A stretch of DNA of 36,533 nucleotides from an uncultured Bacteroidota bacterium (GTDB lineage: Bacteria > Bacteroidota > Bacteroidia > Bacteroidales > WCHB1-69). The stretch spans positions 1-36,533 of the forward strand of contig CACXUB010000008.1 in NCBI GenBank assembly GCA_902770735.1, given 5' to 3'. The notes under the pieces are model-generated. The model was not told the origin of the DNA. It ran no database searches and worked only from the letters and a program-made list of their open reading frames with translations. Positions within the stretch are counted from its first letter, which is position 1; every line of letters starts with the position of its first letter. A program made the translations under genes and the position numbers. This document shows positions 13,821 to 22,576 of this stretch, in pieces.

Positions 13821-15278
13821 ATGGAAAAAGAGCTACCCACATATACTACCGTCTGGAACCAATGTTTAGAGATCATCCGTGACACCGTGTCGCCGGAGGT
13901 GTTTTCAACCATCTTCGAGCCCATCAACGCTGTCGCATTGGACAACAAGCTGCTCACCCTGGAGCTTCCGAGCCTGTGGTACAAGGAGATACTGGAGGAG
14001 CAGTACGTGGCGTTGCTACGCACCGCCATCCGCAAGCTGCTGGGCAACGACGCGAAATTGCGCTACAAAGTGCTTGTGGAACGCGGCAAAAACCCCACGC
14101 AGAACACCTCCATCACCATCGCGTCGTCCGGGCGCAAGGATGTCAAAAACCCGCCCATGATGCCCCCGCTGGACGTCAACTCCATGGACCGCAGGGACAT
14201 ACCCGACCCGTTCGTCGTCCCCGGCATCAAAAAACAGCGCATCCCCTCCAACCTGTCGGAAACCCTGACCTTCGACAACTACGTGGTGGGCGACTGCAAC
14301 CGCCTGGCCTACGCCGCCGGCATGTCCATCGCCAAAGCCCCCGGCCAGACCCCCTTCAACCCGCTGTTCATCTACTCCGACGTGGGACTCGGCAAAACCC
14401 ACCTGGTCAACGCCATCGGCATCCAGACCAAAATCAACTTCCCCGACAAAATCGTCGTCTATGTCAGCGCCGACACCTTCTACCAGCAGTACATGGAGGC
14501 CGTCAAGAGCGAGAACCTCAACGACTTCTACTGGTTCTACCAAGCCGTCGACATGCTGATCATCGATGACATCCAATTCATCTCCGGCAGCAAGACCAAG
14601 ACTCAGGAGGCTTTCTTCCAGATTTTCAACCACTTGCACCAGCTCAAGAAGCAGATCATCATGACCTCCGACAAATCACCGGTGGACATCACGGGCTTTG
14701 AGCCCCGTCTGCTGAACCGGTTCAAATGGGGATTGGCCACCGACTTGCAAGTTCCTGACCTTGAGACCCGTACGGCCATCATCACCAAAAAGTTGGAAAG
14801 CAACGGGATAGAATTCTCGAAAGAGGTCATCGACTATCTGGCGCTCCGCATCACCTCCAACACCCGCGAGCTGGAGGGCGCCATGATCGCCATCCTCGCG
14901 CAAGCCTCCCTCAACCACCGCGACATCACGCTCGACCTCGCCCGCGAGATGGTGGACAAATACGTGAAATCCACCGCCAAGGAGATCTCCATCGAGTACA
15001 TCCAGAAGATCGTGTGCGACTACTTCGGCATCTCCGTGGAGGCCATCAACGCCAAAACCCGCAAGCGCGAGATCGTCCAGGTGCGGCAAATCAGCATGTA
15101 TTTCGCCAAAAAATACACCCATCTGCCCCTCTCCGTCATCGGCGCATACTGCGGAAACAAAGACCACGCAACGGTTTTGCACGCTTGCCGCACCATCCGG
15201 AACCTCAGCGAGACCGACAAAAAAATGAAGCAGTATATCACCGATATCGACAAAAAAATGAAAATCGGAAATATTTAG
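13821..15278 (+). CDS. dnaA: Chromosomal replication initiator protein DnaA
   Basis: At 485 residues this is the usual length. Domain I is at the N-terminus (VWNQCLEIIRDTVSPEVFSTIF), then a linker, then the AAA+ domain. The AAA+ domain includes LTFDNYVVGDCNRLAY, Walker A DVGLGKTH (187-194), Walker B DMLIIDDIQF (244-253) and sensor-like RLLNRFKWGLATDLQ. Domain IV at the C-terminus holds the DnaA-box-binding signature GNKDHATVLHACRTI. It melts the origin and loads the replication machinery. The first Gly of the P-loop (GxxxxGKT) is Ser186, which is unusual relative to E. coli DnaA. recJ follows after 56 bp with its own promoter box. Confidence 0.95.
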   Translation: MEKELPTYTTVWNQCLEIIRDTVSPEVFSTIFEPINAVALDNKLLTLELPSLWYKEILEEQYVALLRTAIRKLLGNDAKLRYKVLVERGKNPTQNTSITIASSGRKDVKNPPMMPPLDVNSMDRRDIPDPFVVPGIKKQRIPSNLSETLTFDNYVVGDCNRLAYAAGMSIAKAPGQTPFNPLFIYSDVGLGKTHLVNAIGIQTKINFPDKIVVYVSADTFYQQYMEAVKSENLNDFYWFYQAVDMLIIDDIQFISGSKTKTQEAFFQIFNHLHQLKKQIIMTSDKSPVDITGFEPRLLNRFKWGLATDLQVPDLETRTAIITKKLESNGIEFSKEVIDYLALRITSNTRELEGAMIAILAQASLNHRDITLDLAREMVDKYVKSTAKEISIEYIQKIVCDYFGISVEAINAKTRKREIVQVRQISMYFAKKYTHLPLSVIGAYCGNKDHATVLHACRTIRNLSETDKKMKQYITDIDKKMKIGNI

Positions 15279-15301
15279 TGGAATCGTAAAAAAATAATCA
15301 T

Positions 15302-15309
15302 TATATTTG
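15302..15309 (+). promoter_or_regulatory. -7 box (TATATTTG) for recJ
   Basis: TATATTTG lies 25 bp upstream of the ATG at 15335 and only 13 bp upstream of the alternative GTG at 15323, which favours the ATG as start. Confidence 0.5.
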
Positions 15310-15334
15310 CGGCGCAGTTTTTGTGAGTAAAAAA

Positions 15335-17176
15335 ATGAAAAAACATTGGGTAAAAAAAGAGCTTCCTGACGAAGCGGTGGTCGCGCAACTATGTGACCAT
15401 CTGCATCTTGAGCGTCCGCTCGCCACTCTGCTGGCTCAGCGCGGCATCACCACCGTGCAGGACGCGCGCGACTTCTTCGAACCCAATATTGAAAAACTGC
15501 ACGACCCTTTCCTGATGAAAGACATGGACGTCGCCGTGGAAAGACTCTCCAAAGCCATCATCCATGACGAACGAATCATGGTCTATGGCGACTACGACGT
15601 GGACGGCACCTCGGCCGTCGCCCTGCTCTACTCCTTCCTCTGCAAAATCCGCGGCTCGGACGCCCACGAATACATCAAATTCTACATTCCCGACCGCTAC
15701 ACCGAAGGCTACGGCATCACCGAAAAGGGCATCCAATACTGCTGCGACAACAACATCAACCTGCTGATTTCCCTCGACTGCGGCATCAAGGCGAACGACA
15801 TGGTCGACCTCGCCAACCAATACGGCATTGACGTCATCATCACCGACCACCACCTCGAAGGCGAAACCCTTCCCAACGCCGTCGCCATCCTTGACCCCAA
15901 ACGTAAAGACTGCACCTACCCTTACAAGGAGCTCTCCGGCTGCGGCGTCGGTTTCAAACTCGTGCAGGGCTATTGCCAGCGCAACGGCCTGCCCGACGAG
16001 CTGTGGCTGGAACGCATGGACCTGGTCGCCGTCAGCATCGCCTGCGACATCGTGGCCATCACCGGCGAAAACCGCATCCTCGCCCACTTCGGCCTCGAAA
16101 TGATCAACAAAATCCCGCGCATGGGCATCCGCTCCATCCTCGACCAAGCCGGCATCAAGATGAGAACCTATCCTCCCTTCAGCGAGGACACCATTTTCAC
16201 CAGGGTCATCTCCATTTCCGACTTGGTTTTTTACGTCGGACCGCGCATCAACGCCGCCGGACGCATCAAGAGCGCCAAGGAATCCGTCCGTCTTTTCATC
16301 GTGGAAGACGAGGACAAATCCATGGAGATCAGCACCCGCATCAACAAGCAGAACAACGAGCGCAAACAAAAGGACAAGAACGCCACCGAAGAGGCGATGG
16401 ACATGATCCGCAACTCCCACGAATTCGAGAACCGCAAGAGCATCGTCATCTACAACCCCCAATGGGAAAAGGGCATCATCGGTATCGTGGCGTCCCGACT
16501 GGTGGAGGAATTCTACAAGCCCACCATCGTGCTGATGAGCTCCGACGACGGCCTCATCACCGGCTCCGCACGCTCCGTCAAGGAGTTCAACATCTACGAC
16601 GGCATTGACTCCTGCGCCGACCTGCTCGAACACTTCGGCGGACACAAATACGCCGCCGGACTGACCATGAAGCAAGAGAATCTGGAAGAATTCTCCCAGC
16701 GCTTCGAGGAATATGTGAAGGAAAACCTCGACGAGTCGGCATACGAGCCGGAAATCACCGTGGACATGACCTTGAAGCTCTCCGAAATAACCCCGCATTT
16801 CTTGAAAAACCTGAAAAAATTCGCCCCGTTCGGTCCCGGCAACATGGAACCCGTCTTTGAAACCGACGGCGTGGTGGACGAAGGCAACGCCCGCATCGTG
16901 GGCGACAAACATCTGAAATGCAGAGTTTTAAGTCCATACGAACGCGGCAGCTCCTTCGACGGCATCGCCTTCAACCAGAAAGCGCAACTGCCCATCATCA
17001 GCGATTCCAAACCGTTCAACGTCCTCTATCACGTGGAGGAGAACCGTTGGAACAACGTGGTGAGCACCCAGCTGAACATCAAAGAAATAGAGCCCGCAAA
17101 CCTCAACGAAAACGAACCGAAAACGCCCCGCAAATCCTCCATGGACGATTACACCTACCGGACAAACAAGGATTGA
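15335..17176 (+). CDS. recJ: Single-stranded-DNA-specific exonuclease RecJ
   Basis: From ATG 15335 the protein has 613 residues. DHH-family motifs appear in order: GDYDVDGTS (85-93), DCGI (148-151), ITDHH (169-173) and, in the DHHA1 part, GSARSVKEFNIYDGIDSC and FGGHKYAAGLTM. The C-terminal OB-like part (KFAPFGPGNMEPVFETDG) completes RecJ. It degrades single-stranded DNA 5' to 3' in recombination and repair. A polar C-terminal tail of about 25 residues (NENEPKTPRKSSMDDYTYR) is extra. A GTG 12 bp upstream would add four residues but is too close to the promoter box. A glycosyltransferase gene starts 48 bp downstream. Confidence 0.93.
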   Translation: MKKHWVKKELPDEAVVAQLCDHLHLERPLATLLAQRGITTVQDARDFFEPNIEKLHDPFLMKDMDVAVERLSKAIIHDERIMVYGDYDVDGTSAVALLYSFLCKIRGSDAHEYIKFYIPDRYTEGYGITEKGIQYCCDNNINLLISLDCGIKANDMVDLANQYGIDVIITDHHLEGETLPNAVAILDPKRKDCTYPYKELSGCGVGFKLVQGYCQRNGLPDELWLERMDLVAVSIACDIVAITGENRILAHFGLEMINKIPRMGIRSILDQAGIKMRTYPPFSEDTIFTRVISISDLVFYVGPRINAAGRIKSAKESVRLFIVEDEDKSMEISTRINKQNNERKQKDKNATEEAMDMIRNSHEFENRKSIVIYNPQWEKGIIGIVASRLVEEFYKPTIVLMSSDDGLITGSARSVKEFNIYDGIDSCADLLEHFGGHKYAAGLTMKQENLEEFSQRFEEYVKENLDESAYEPEITVDMTLKLSEITPHFLKNLKKFAPFGPGNMEPVFETDGVVDEGNARIVGDKHLKCRVLSPYERGSSFDGIAFNQKAQLPIISDSKPFNVLYHVEENRWNNVVSTQLNIKEIEPANLNENEPKTPRKSSMDDYTYRTNKD

Positions 17177-17224
17177 TCAAGCGTTGTATTCCGTTTTTAA
17201 TCAGCTGAAAAACAGTTCCCCGAC

Positions 17225-18349
17225 ATGAAAATTGCCGTCAACACACGCCTGCTGCTGAAAAACAGACTGGAGGGTATCGGGCAATTCACGTATGAAAACC
17301 TGCGGCGCATCACCCGCCAACACCCCGAGCACCAGTTCTTTTTCCTTTTTGACCGGAAATTCGACGAATCGTTTGTCTTCAGCGACAACGTCACCCCCGT
17401 GGTGGCGCACCCGCAGGCCCGGCACCCCTACCTATGGTACCTTTTCTTCGAATATGGCATTCCCTTCCAACTCCGGAAGATAAAACCCGACCTTTTCCTT
17501 TCCACCGACGGATGGATCCCGACAGGGCTGAAAATCCCTGTGGTCAATGTCATCCACGACCTCAACTTCCTGCACCATCCGGAGTTCGTGCCGCCCGTGG
17601 TACGCCGCTACTACGACCGCTTTTTCCCGAAATTCGCCCGCAACGCGACACGCCTGGCCACTGTCTCCGAATTCAGCCGGCAAGACATCGCCAAGAGTTT
17701 CCAAGTGCCCACCGACAAAATCGATTTGGTGTTCAGCGGTTCCAACTCCGCATACAAACCTTTCGACAAAGAGCAACAAACAGCTGTAAAACAACGTTTT
17801 ACAGACGGACAAGAGTTCTTTCTCTTCGTCGGTCTGATACACAAGAGAAAAAATCTGGACAATATCTTCAAAGCCTTCGATTTGTTCAAGGATTCGCGTT
17901 CCGACTCCACCAAACTGGTGGTGGTGGGCGACAAGAAATGGTGGGCCGGGGAAATCGAGGACACCTACCTGCAGATGCGTCACAGGGAAGATGTGATCAT
18001 GCTCGGGCGGCAGCCGCTCGACGTGGTCTGCGAGCTCACCGCCTCGACGTTGGGCGTGTTGTACGCCTCCCTGTTCGAAGGCTTCGGATTGCCCATTGTA
18101 GATGCCTTCAACGCCCACGTGCCGGTCATCACCTCGAATGTCTCCGCCATGCCGGAGATTGCGGGCGACGCCGCGCTGATCGTGGACCCATACCAACCGC
18201 AAGACATCGCCGAGGCCATGCGCGCGTTGCGACAGGACGACGAGCTTCGGAACCGTCTGATCGAGAACGGGAAAGCCCGCCAAAATCTCTTCACCTGGGA
18301 CCGCACCGCCGCGCTGCTCTGGGCTACGATAGAGAAAACCCTGCCGTGA
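17225..18349 (+). CDS. Family 4 glycosyltransferase (GT4)
   Basis: The 374-residue GT-B enzyme starts MKIAVNTRLLLKNRLEGIGQ. It carries an acceptor-side loop (FFPKFARNATRLATVSEFSRQDIAKSF) and the nucleotide-sugar site FEGFGLPIVDAFNAHVPVITS (split here around the two key Glu positions), followed by MPEIAGDAALIVDP. These are the marks of GT4 retaining enzymes, which act in polysaccharide, LPS or glycolipid synthesis at the cytoplasmic face. Donor and acceptor cannot be read. It is 48 bp after recJ without a clear promoter of its own, so read-through is likely. A strong terminator follows. Confidence 0.87.
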   Translation: MKIAVNTRLLLKNRLEGIGQFTYENLRRITRQHPEHQFFFLFDRKFDESFVFSDNVTPVVAHPQARHPYLWYLFFEYGIPFQLRKIKPDLFLSTDGWIPTGLKIPVVNVIHDLNFLHHPEFVPPVVRRYYDRFFPKFARNATRLATVSEFSRQDIAKSFQVPTDKIDLVFSGSNSAYKPFDKEQQTAVKQRFTDGQEFFLFVGLIHKRKNLDNIFKAFDLFKDSRSDSTKLVVVGDKKWWAGEIEDTYLQMRHREDVIMLGRQPLDVVCELTASTLGVLYASLFEGFGLPIVDAFNAHVPVITSNVSAMPEIAGDAALIVDPYQPQDIAEAMRALRQDDELRNRLIENGKARQNLFTWDRTAALLWATIEKTLP

Positions 18350-18368
18350 CGGCTTGGGTTATGGACAC

Positions 18369-18402
18369 AAAAAAAAGCAGAGCCGAGGCCCTGCTTTTTT
18401 TT
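18369..18402. terminator. Bidirectional rho-independent terminator
   Basis: An A-run followed by GCAGAGC and GCCCTGC around a short CGAG loop, then a T-run of eight, gives a stem with one mismatch flanked by A and T tracts. It lies between the convergent glycosyltransferase gene and the DUF4328 gene and can serve both. Confidence 0.85.
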
Positions 18403-18419
18403 ATTCAGAATCGTAGGAC

Positions 18420-19364
18420 TTAGAACTTATCCTCGTTTTTCAAAAGGAGTTCGTTTTTCCGGTTGTACTTCATGATCAGCAGTGTTTCCAACGCCATGCA
18501 AATCACCATGATGACAATGGCGACAACCACCATCGTGCCGTGATTAGCCTTGGTGAAGAAGGCGCCTTCGCGGAAGAACGTGCTGAACAGGACGAAATTC
18601 ATCAACCAGACGCTTACCAGCAGGAAGCCCCACCAAATGGACATGACAAGGCCGGAATTATCGACTTTGTTCTCATCTCTTTCGAGCGCGCCGACGTTTT
18701 CAAGGGCATAATCGGTCTCTTCCCACACTTCCTTGAAGAAAGAGAGGGGTTTGATGAGGTTGTAGATGGGCACGAACCAAGCCACATAGGACATCCACGG
18801 TTTCATACCGTCCTTCATCCAAGGAGCGATAGCGCGAAGGTTCTTGTTGTTTCTGGCGCCCCAAACGGCAAAAACGAATGTCTTCAGAAGGAAGGCGAAG
18901 ATGGTGATACCCGCCAACACCCAGAACGATTTCTTGGCGGCATTGTTGTCAGCATTCAGCTGATCCCAAGTCTGCTGGGCGGGAGCAAATTCGTTTTCCA
19001 GTTCCGCCAACTTGGCCAGATTGTCTTGCTGCAGTTTTTTCTTGTCAGCCAGCGTTTGCTTGGTCACCTCGATACTTTCCGCCAGCGCTTTCCGCTCGTC
19101 CTTGGTGGCAGCGGTTTTCTGCTGAAGAGTATCCAGTTTGTACTGATAATAAGCAACTTCGGCGCTGTCCTGTTTGAGCGGGTGCTGCGCCATGGCATAA
19201 GATTCGTACAAACCGTTGTAGTGGTTACGCTCTTGAATTACCGCAGTGTTGGTTTTGTCGAATTTCATCAGGAAAAGCATCGAAATGATGAAAAGAACCA
19301 AAACCACCGAGTTGCAGAGCAGAATAAGCAAACCCAATTTGGTGTTGTCTGTCAATTTTTTCAT
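18420..19364 (-). CDS. DUF4328-type membrane protein with central coiled coil
   Basis: The 314-residue protein has an N-terminal membrane helix (LGLLILLCNSVVLVLFIISM). A long Lys/Glu/Gln-rich coiled coil follows (about residues 65-130, including LQQKTAATKDERKALAESIE), and then about four membrane helices. PWMSYVAWFVPIYNLIKPLS and FFKEVWEETDYAL are typical of DUF4328. The second half resembles the stand-alone domain; the coiled coil inserted after helix 1 is not usual for it as far as I recall. The function is unknown. It has its own promoter (box 19434-19441). Confidence 0.75.
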   Translation of the reverse strand: MKKLTDNTKLGLLILLCNSVVLVLFIISMLFLMKFDKTNTAVIQERNHYNGLYESYAMAQHPLKQDSAEVAYYQYKLDTLQQKTAATKDERKALAESIEVTKQTLADKKKLQQDNLAKLAELENEFAPAQQTWDQLNADNNAAKKSFWVLAGITIFAFLLKTFVFAVWGARNNKNLRAIAPWMKDGMKPWMSYVAWFVPIYNLIKPLSFFKEVWEETDYALENVGALERDENKVDNSGLVMSIWWGFLLVSVWLMNFVLFSTFFREGAFFTKANHGTMVVVAIVIMVICMALETLLIMKYNRKNELLLKNEDKF

Positions 19365-19433
19365 ACTTAGACTTATTTTATATTACTAATTATCAACAAG
19401 TTATAAAAATACTTTCGCCAACATAAAGCGTAG

Positions 19434-19441
19434 CAAAAGTA
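19434..19441 (-). promoter_or_regulatory. -7 box (TACTTTTG) for the DUF4328 gene
   Basis: The minus strand reads TACTTTTG 70 bp upstream of the ATG at 19364, giving a leader of about 60 nt. Confidence 0.45.
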
Positions 19442-19443
19442 AT

Positions 19444-19484
19444 AAAAAAAATCATATCCTTGTGCATTGTGGAAAAAAAAGGAT
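19444..19484 (-). terminator. Possible terminator after tex
   Basis: On the minus strand ATCCTT and AAGGAT form a 6-bp stem around an 18-bp loop, followed two bases later by a run of T. It lies 15 bp beyond the tex stop. The stem is short, so the call is weak. Confidence 0.35.
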
Positions 19485-19499
19485 AACCGAGGTTTGCCG

Positions 19500-21635
19500 T
19501 CACTCCTTTTCCAATGCCAAGCTTATCCTTTTACGCTCAATTTCAACACTTTCCACGCGCACCATGACTTTCTGGTTGAGATGCACAACCTCCGACGGGT
19601 CGGATATGCGATGGTCGCTCAGTTTGCTGATGTGGATGAGTCCGTCCTGATGCACGCCAATATCGACGAAACATCCGAAGTTCGTGATGTTGGTGATGAT
19701 GCCGGGCAGCACCATGCCGACGGTAAGGTCGCGGAGGGTGTGCACATTCTTGTCGAATTCGAACATCTCGAACTGCGTGCGCGGGTCGCGGCCGGGTTTG
19801 GCCAGCTCCTTCATGATGTCCTCTAACGTGGGCATGCCGACCGTCGCCGTCGTATAGTTCTGCAGCACAATCTGTTGCCGCAGTTCCTTGTTTTTTATCA
19901 AGTCCGCGACGGAGCAGTCCAAGTCTTTCGCCATTTTCTCGACGACCTTGTAGCTTTCGGGGTGCACCGCGCTGCCGTCGAGCGGGTTCTCGGCTTCGCG
20001 GATGCGCAGGAAGCCCGCCGCCTGCTGGAAGGCTTTCGCTCCGAAACGCGGCACCTTCTTCAGTCCCTCACGCGACTCGAACGGGCCGTTCTCGTCGCGG
20101 TAATCGACGATGTTCTGCGCCAGTGCGGGACCCACGCCCGACACGTACGAGAGCAGCTGTTTGCTCGCGGTGTTCAGCTCCACGCCCACATAGTTGACGC
20201 AGCTTTCCACCGTGGCCTGCAGGCTCTCCTGCAGCATCTTCTGGTTCACATCGTGCTGGTACTGCCCCACCCCGATGGATTTCGGGTCGATTTTCACCAA
20301 CTCCGCCAGCGGGTCCATGAGGCGACGGCCTATGGAGACCGCGCCGCGCACCGTCACGTCATAGTTGGGGAACTCCTCGCGGGCCACGGGCGACGCCGAA
20401 TAGACCGACGCGCCGCTCTCATTCACCATGAAAGCCTTCACCTCGCGCTCGAAGGGGATGTGGCGAACGAAGTTCTCCGTCTCGCGCCCGGCGGTGCCGT
20501 TGCCGATGGCGATGGCATCCACCTGATACTGAAGCACTAAGCGTTTCAGTTTGTCGGAGGCGAGCTTGTATTGCGCCACCGGCGGATGAGGGTATATGGT
20601 CTCGTTGTAGAGCAACTTGCCCTGCGGGTTGAGGATGACGACCTTGCAGCCGGTGCGGAAACCCGGGTCGATGGCCAATGTCGTAACCTGTCCCAACGGA
20701 GCCGCCAACAGCAACTGGCGCGCATTCTTCGTGAAAACGGAAATGGCCTCTTTGTCGGCCTTTTCCTTGTAGAACTTGCGCATTTCCGTCTCCATCTGCG
20801 GTTGCAGCAGCCGTTTGTAGGCGTCGGTGGCGGCCATCCAGACCTGCTGGGCGCCGTTGCTGTTGTTCTTGATGAGACGGCGTTTCATGTCGGCGAGCGT
20901 CCTCTCCTCGTCGGGGGCGATGTGCACGCGCAGGATGCCCTCCTCTTCGCCGCGCAGCATGGCCAAAATGCGGTGCGACGGGGCTTTCGCCAACAGTTCC
21001 TCAGCTTTGTAGTAGATACGGTATTTCTCGTCCTCGTCAACCTTGTCGGGGATCAGACGGGTGGAGATGCGGCTGTAGCGCAGGAATGTCTGGCGCAGGC
21101 GGTTGCGCAGTCCGGCGTTCTCGCTGATGAGTTCCGCGATGATGTCGCGCGCCCCGGCCAAAGCATCTTCGGCCGACGCCACGCCCTTCTCCTCGTTGAC
21201 GAAACGGGCGGCCTCGCGCTCCAGGTCGAGTTGTCGCTGCGACAACAGGATTTTGGCTAACGGCTGCAGACCTTTCTCCACCGCCACCGAAGCGCGGGTC
21301 TTGCGTTTGGGTCGGTAGGGCAGATACAAATCCTCCAAGACGCTCATCGAGTCGGCCTGCTCTATCTTCTCGCGCAGTTCCGGGGTCAGTTTGCCTTGTT
21401 CGGAGATGGAATCCAAGATGGCGGAGCGGCGTTTGTCGAGCTCCAACCACTTGGCATACAAGTCTTTGATATTGCCGATCTGCACCTCATCCAACGAACC
21501 GGTGGCCTCCTTGCGGTAGCGGGAGATGAACGGAATCGTCGCGCCGGTCTCCAACAAGTCCAGCGTGTTCCGCACCTGCTCCTCGGAAAGGTTCAGTGCC
21601 TGCGCAATCCGTAACGCATAATTCTGTTCCGACAT
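19500..21635 (-). CDS. tex: Tex family RNA-binding protein (S1 domain)
   Basis: At 711 residues this has the Tex architecture. A helical N-terminal part includes LDLLETGATIPFISRYRKEATG and LEDLYLPYRPKRKTRA. A YqgF/RNase H-like domain (LAIDPGFRTGCKVVIL near 320) and helix-hairpin-helix motifs (LLSYVSGVGPALAQNIVDYR) follow. The C-terminal S1 domain (LTVGMVLPGIITNITNFGCF ... HQDGLIHISKLSDH) ends at residue about 705. Tex binds RNA and influences transcription or rRNA processing. The gene is last in a same-strand run after three FKBP lipoprotein genes; a heptamer array occupies the 66-bp gap before it. Confidence 0.94.
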   Translation of the reverse strand: MSEQNYALRIAQALNLSEEQVRNTLDLLETGATIPFISRYRKEATGSLDEVQIGNIKDLYAKWLELDKRRSAILDSISEQGKLTPELREKIEQADSMSVLEDLYLPYRPKRKTRASVAVEKGLQPLAKILLSQRQLDLEREAARFVNEEKGVASAEDALAGARDIIAELISENAGLRNRLRQTFLRYSRISTRLIPDKVDEDEKYRIYYKAEELLAKAPSHRILAMLRGEEEGILRVHIAPDEERTLADMKRRLIKNNSNGAQQVWMAATDAYKRLLQPQMETEMRKFYKEKADKEAISVFTKNARQLLLAAPLGQVTTLAIDPGFRTGCKVVILNPQGKLLYNETIYPHPPVAQYKLASDKLKRLVLQYQVDAIAIGNGTAGRETENFVRHIPFEREVKAFMVNESGASVYSASPVAREEFPNYDVTVRGAVSIGRRLMDPLAELVKIDPKSIGVGQYQHDVNQKMLQESLQATVESCVNYVGVELNTASKQLLSYVSGVGPALAQNIVDYRDENGPFESREGLKKVPRFGAKAFQQAAGFLRIREAENPLDGSAVHPESYKVVEKMAKDLDCSVADLIKNKELRQQIVLQNYTTATVGMPTLEDIMKELAKPGRDPRTQFEMFEFDKNVHTLRDLTVGMVLPGIITNITNFGCFVDIGVHQDGLIHISKLSDHRISDPSEVVHLNQKVMVRVESVEIERKRISLALEKE

Positions 21636-21660
21636 CCTTTTGCTTTTTTACATTTTTAGC

Positions 21661-21702
21661 TAACAGCTAACAGCCAACAGCTAACAGCCAACAGCCAACA
21701 GC
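21661..21702. repeat. Heptamer tandem repeat TAACAGC/CAACAGC x6
   Basis: Six perfect-period 7-bp units start at 21661. They alternate between TAACAGC and CAACAGC, and the last base is the first base of the FKBP stop triplet (21702-21704). Confidence 0.9.
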
Positions 21703-22550
21703 TACTTCACAATCTCCAGCAACTCGATGTCAAACACCAGCGGAGAATACGGGGGGATAGCGCCTCTACCCTCGCGGTATGCCATTTCAGAAGGGATAAG
21801 GACCGTCACCTTGTCACCCACTTTCATCGTGGAAACGACGGCGTCCCATCCGGGGATCACCTGGCCAGCGCCCACGGTGAACTCGAACGGTTCGTCATCG
21901 GAGCTGTCGAAAACGGTTCCGTCAACGAAACGGCCAGTATAATTCACTTTCACCGTCTGCAGGGGCTCGACCTTGTCGCCGTTTCCTTTCTTGACCGTTT
22001 TCACATAGACGCCGGTGGGCTGCAGTTTCAGACCAGGATTCTCTTCCAAATACTCATCGATTTTCCCTTTTTCCTCATCTCTGCTGACTTCGAGTTTCGC
22101 GTCGTATTCGGCTTTCATTTTCTCAAATTCGGCTTTCGGCATCACGCCATAGAGCAACACTTCCAGGTAAAGCGGGTCTTCGCCGAAGGGGTATTCCTGC
22201 TCCATCATCGTCTCAAAGAACTTCGGCCCATCAAAAATAAAAGTGGCAGTGTCTTCCACATGCATCATGCGGAGAGCTTCGAACATATCGCCTTCATAGA
22301 GAGAGTCCATGAGCATCTCATTGGGAAGGGGCCCGAACAGCGTCGAGTCGCCAGCGCGCAAAGTGAGGAGAACGCCCACCAGATCGCCGGTTCGGGGAGA
22401 AATGGCGGTATCGTGAATATCTCCGTAGAACTTGTAATAGATTCCGGATTTGGTTTTCTTGAATCCTTTGTACTTGCTACATGCGCCAAAAGCCAAAACG
22501 GTGGCCACAGCCAACCCGATCAATGCTAATTTCGTGAAATTTTTCTTCAT
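21702..22550 (-). CDS. FKBP-type peptidyl-prolyl isomerase lipoprotein 1
   Basis: A 282-residue lipoprotein (signal MKKNFTKLALIGLAVATVLAFGAC, Cys24). The C-terminal 95 residues are a canonical FKBP domain: VKVNYTGRFVDGTVFDSS, GQVIPGWDAVVSTMKVGDKV and GRGAIPPYSPLVFDIELLEI. Residues about 35-130 look like a degenerate first FKBP domain (YYKFYGDIHDTAISPRTGDL, FEALRMMHVEDTATFIFDG), followed by a charged helical linker. It is expected to assist folding of exported proteins in the periplasm. It is the third of three related genes in a row; the gap to the previous one is 26 bp. A heptamer repeat abuts the stop. Confidence 0.88.
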   Translation of the reverse strand: MKKNFTKLALIGLAVATVLAFGACSKYKGFKKTKSGIYYKFYGDIHDTAISPRTGDLVGVLLTLRAGDSTLFGPLPNEMLMDSLYEGDMFEALRMMHVEDTATFIFDGPKFFETMMEQEYPFGEDPLYLEVLLYGVMPKAEFEKMKAEYDAKLEVSRDEEKGKIDEYLEENPGLKLQPTGVYVKTVKKGNGDKVEPLQTVKVNYTGRFVDGTVFDSSDDEPFEFTVGAGQVIPGWDAVVSTMKVGDKVTVLIPSEMAYREGRGAIPPYSPLVFDIELLEIVK

Positions 22551-22576
22551 TTTCGTTTTTTTTCGATTTATAACTA

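Noticed and set aside
15323-15334. GTG start for recJ
   Set aside because: It lies too close to the promoter box; the ATG at 15335 fits better.
15389-16912. 507-codon minus-strand frame opposite recJ
   Set aside because: It is a shadow of recJ: the composition of the antisense frame follows from GC-rich third positions, and recJ motifs are complete on the plus strand.
19391-19399. TTATCAACA resembling a DnaA box
   Set aside because: A single site with one mismatch, far from dnaA and not clustered with others.
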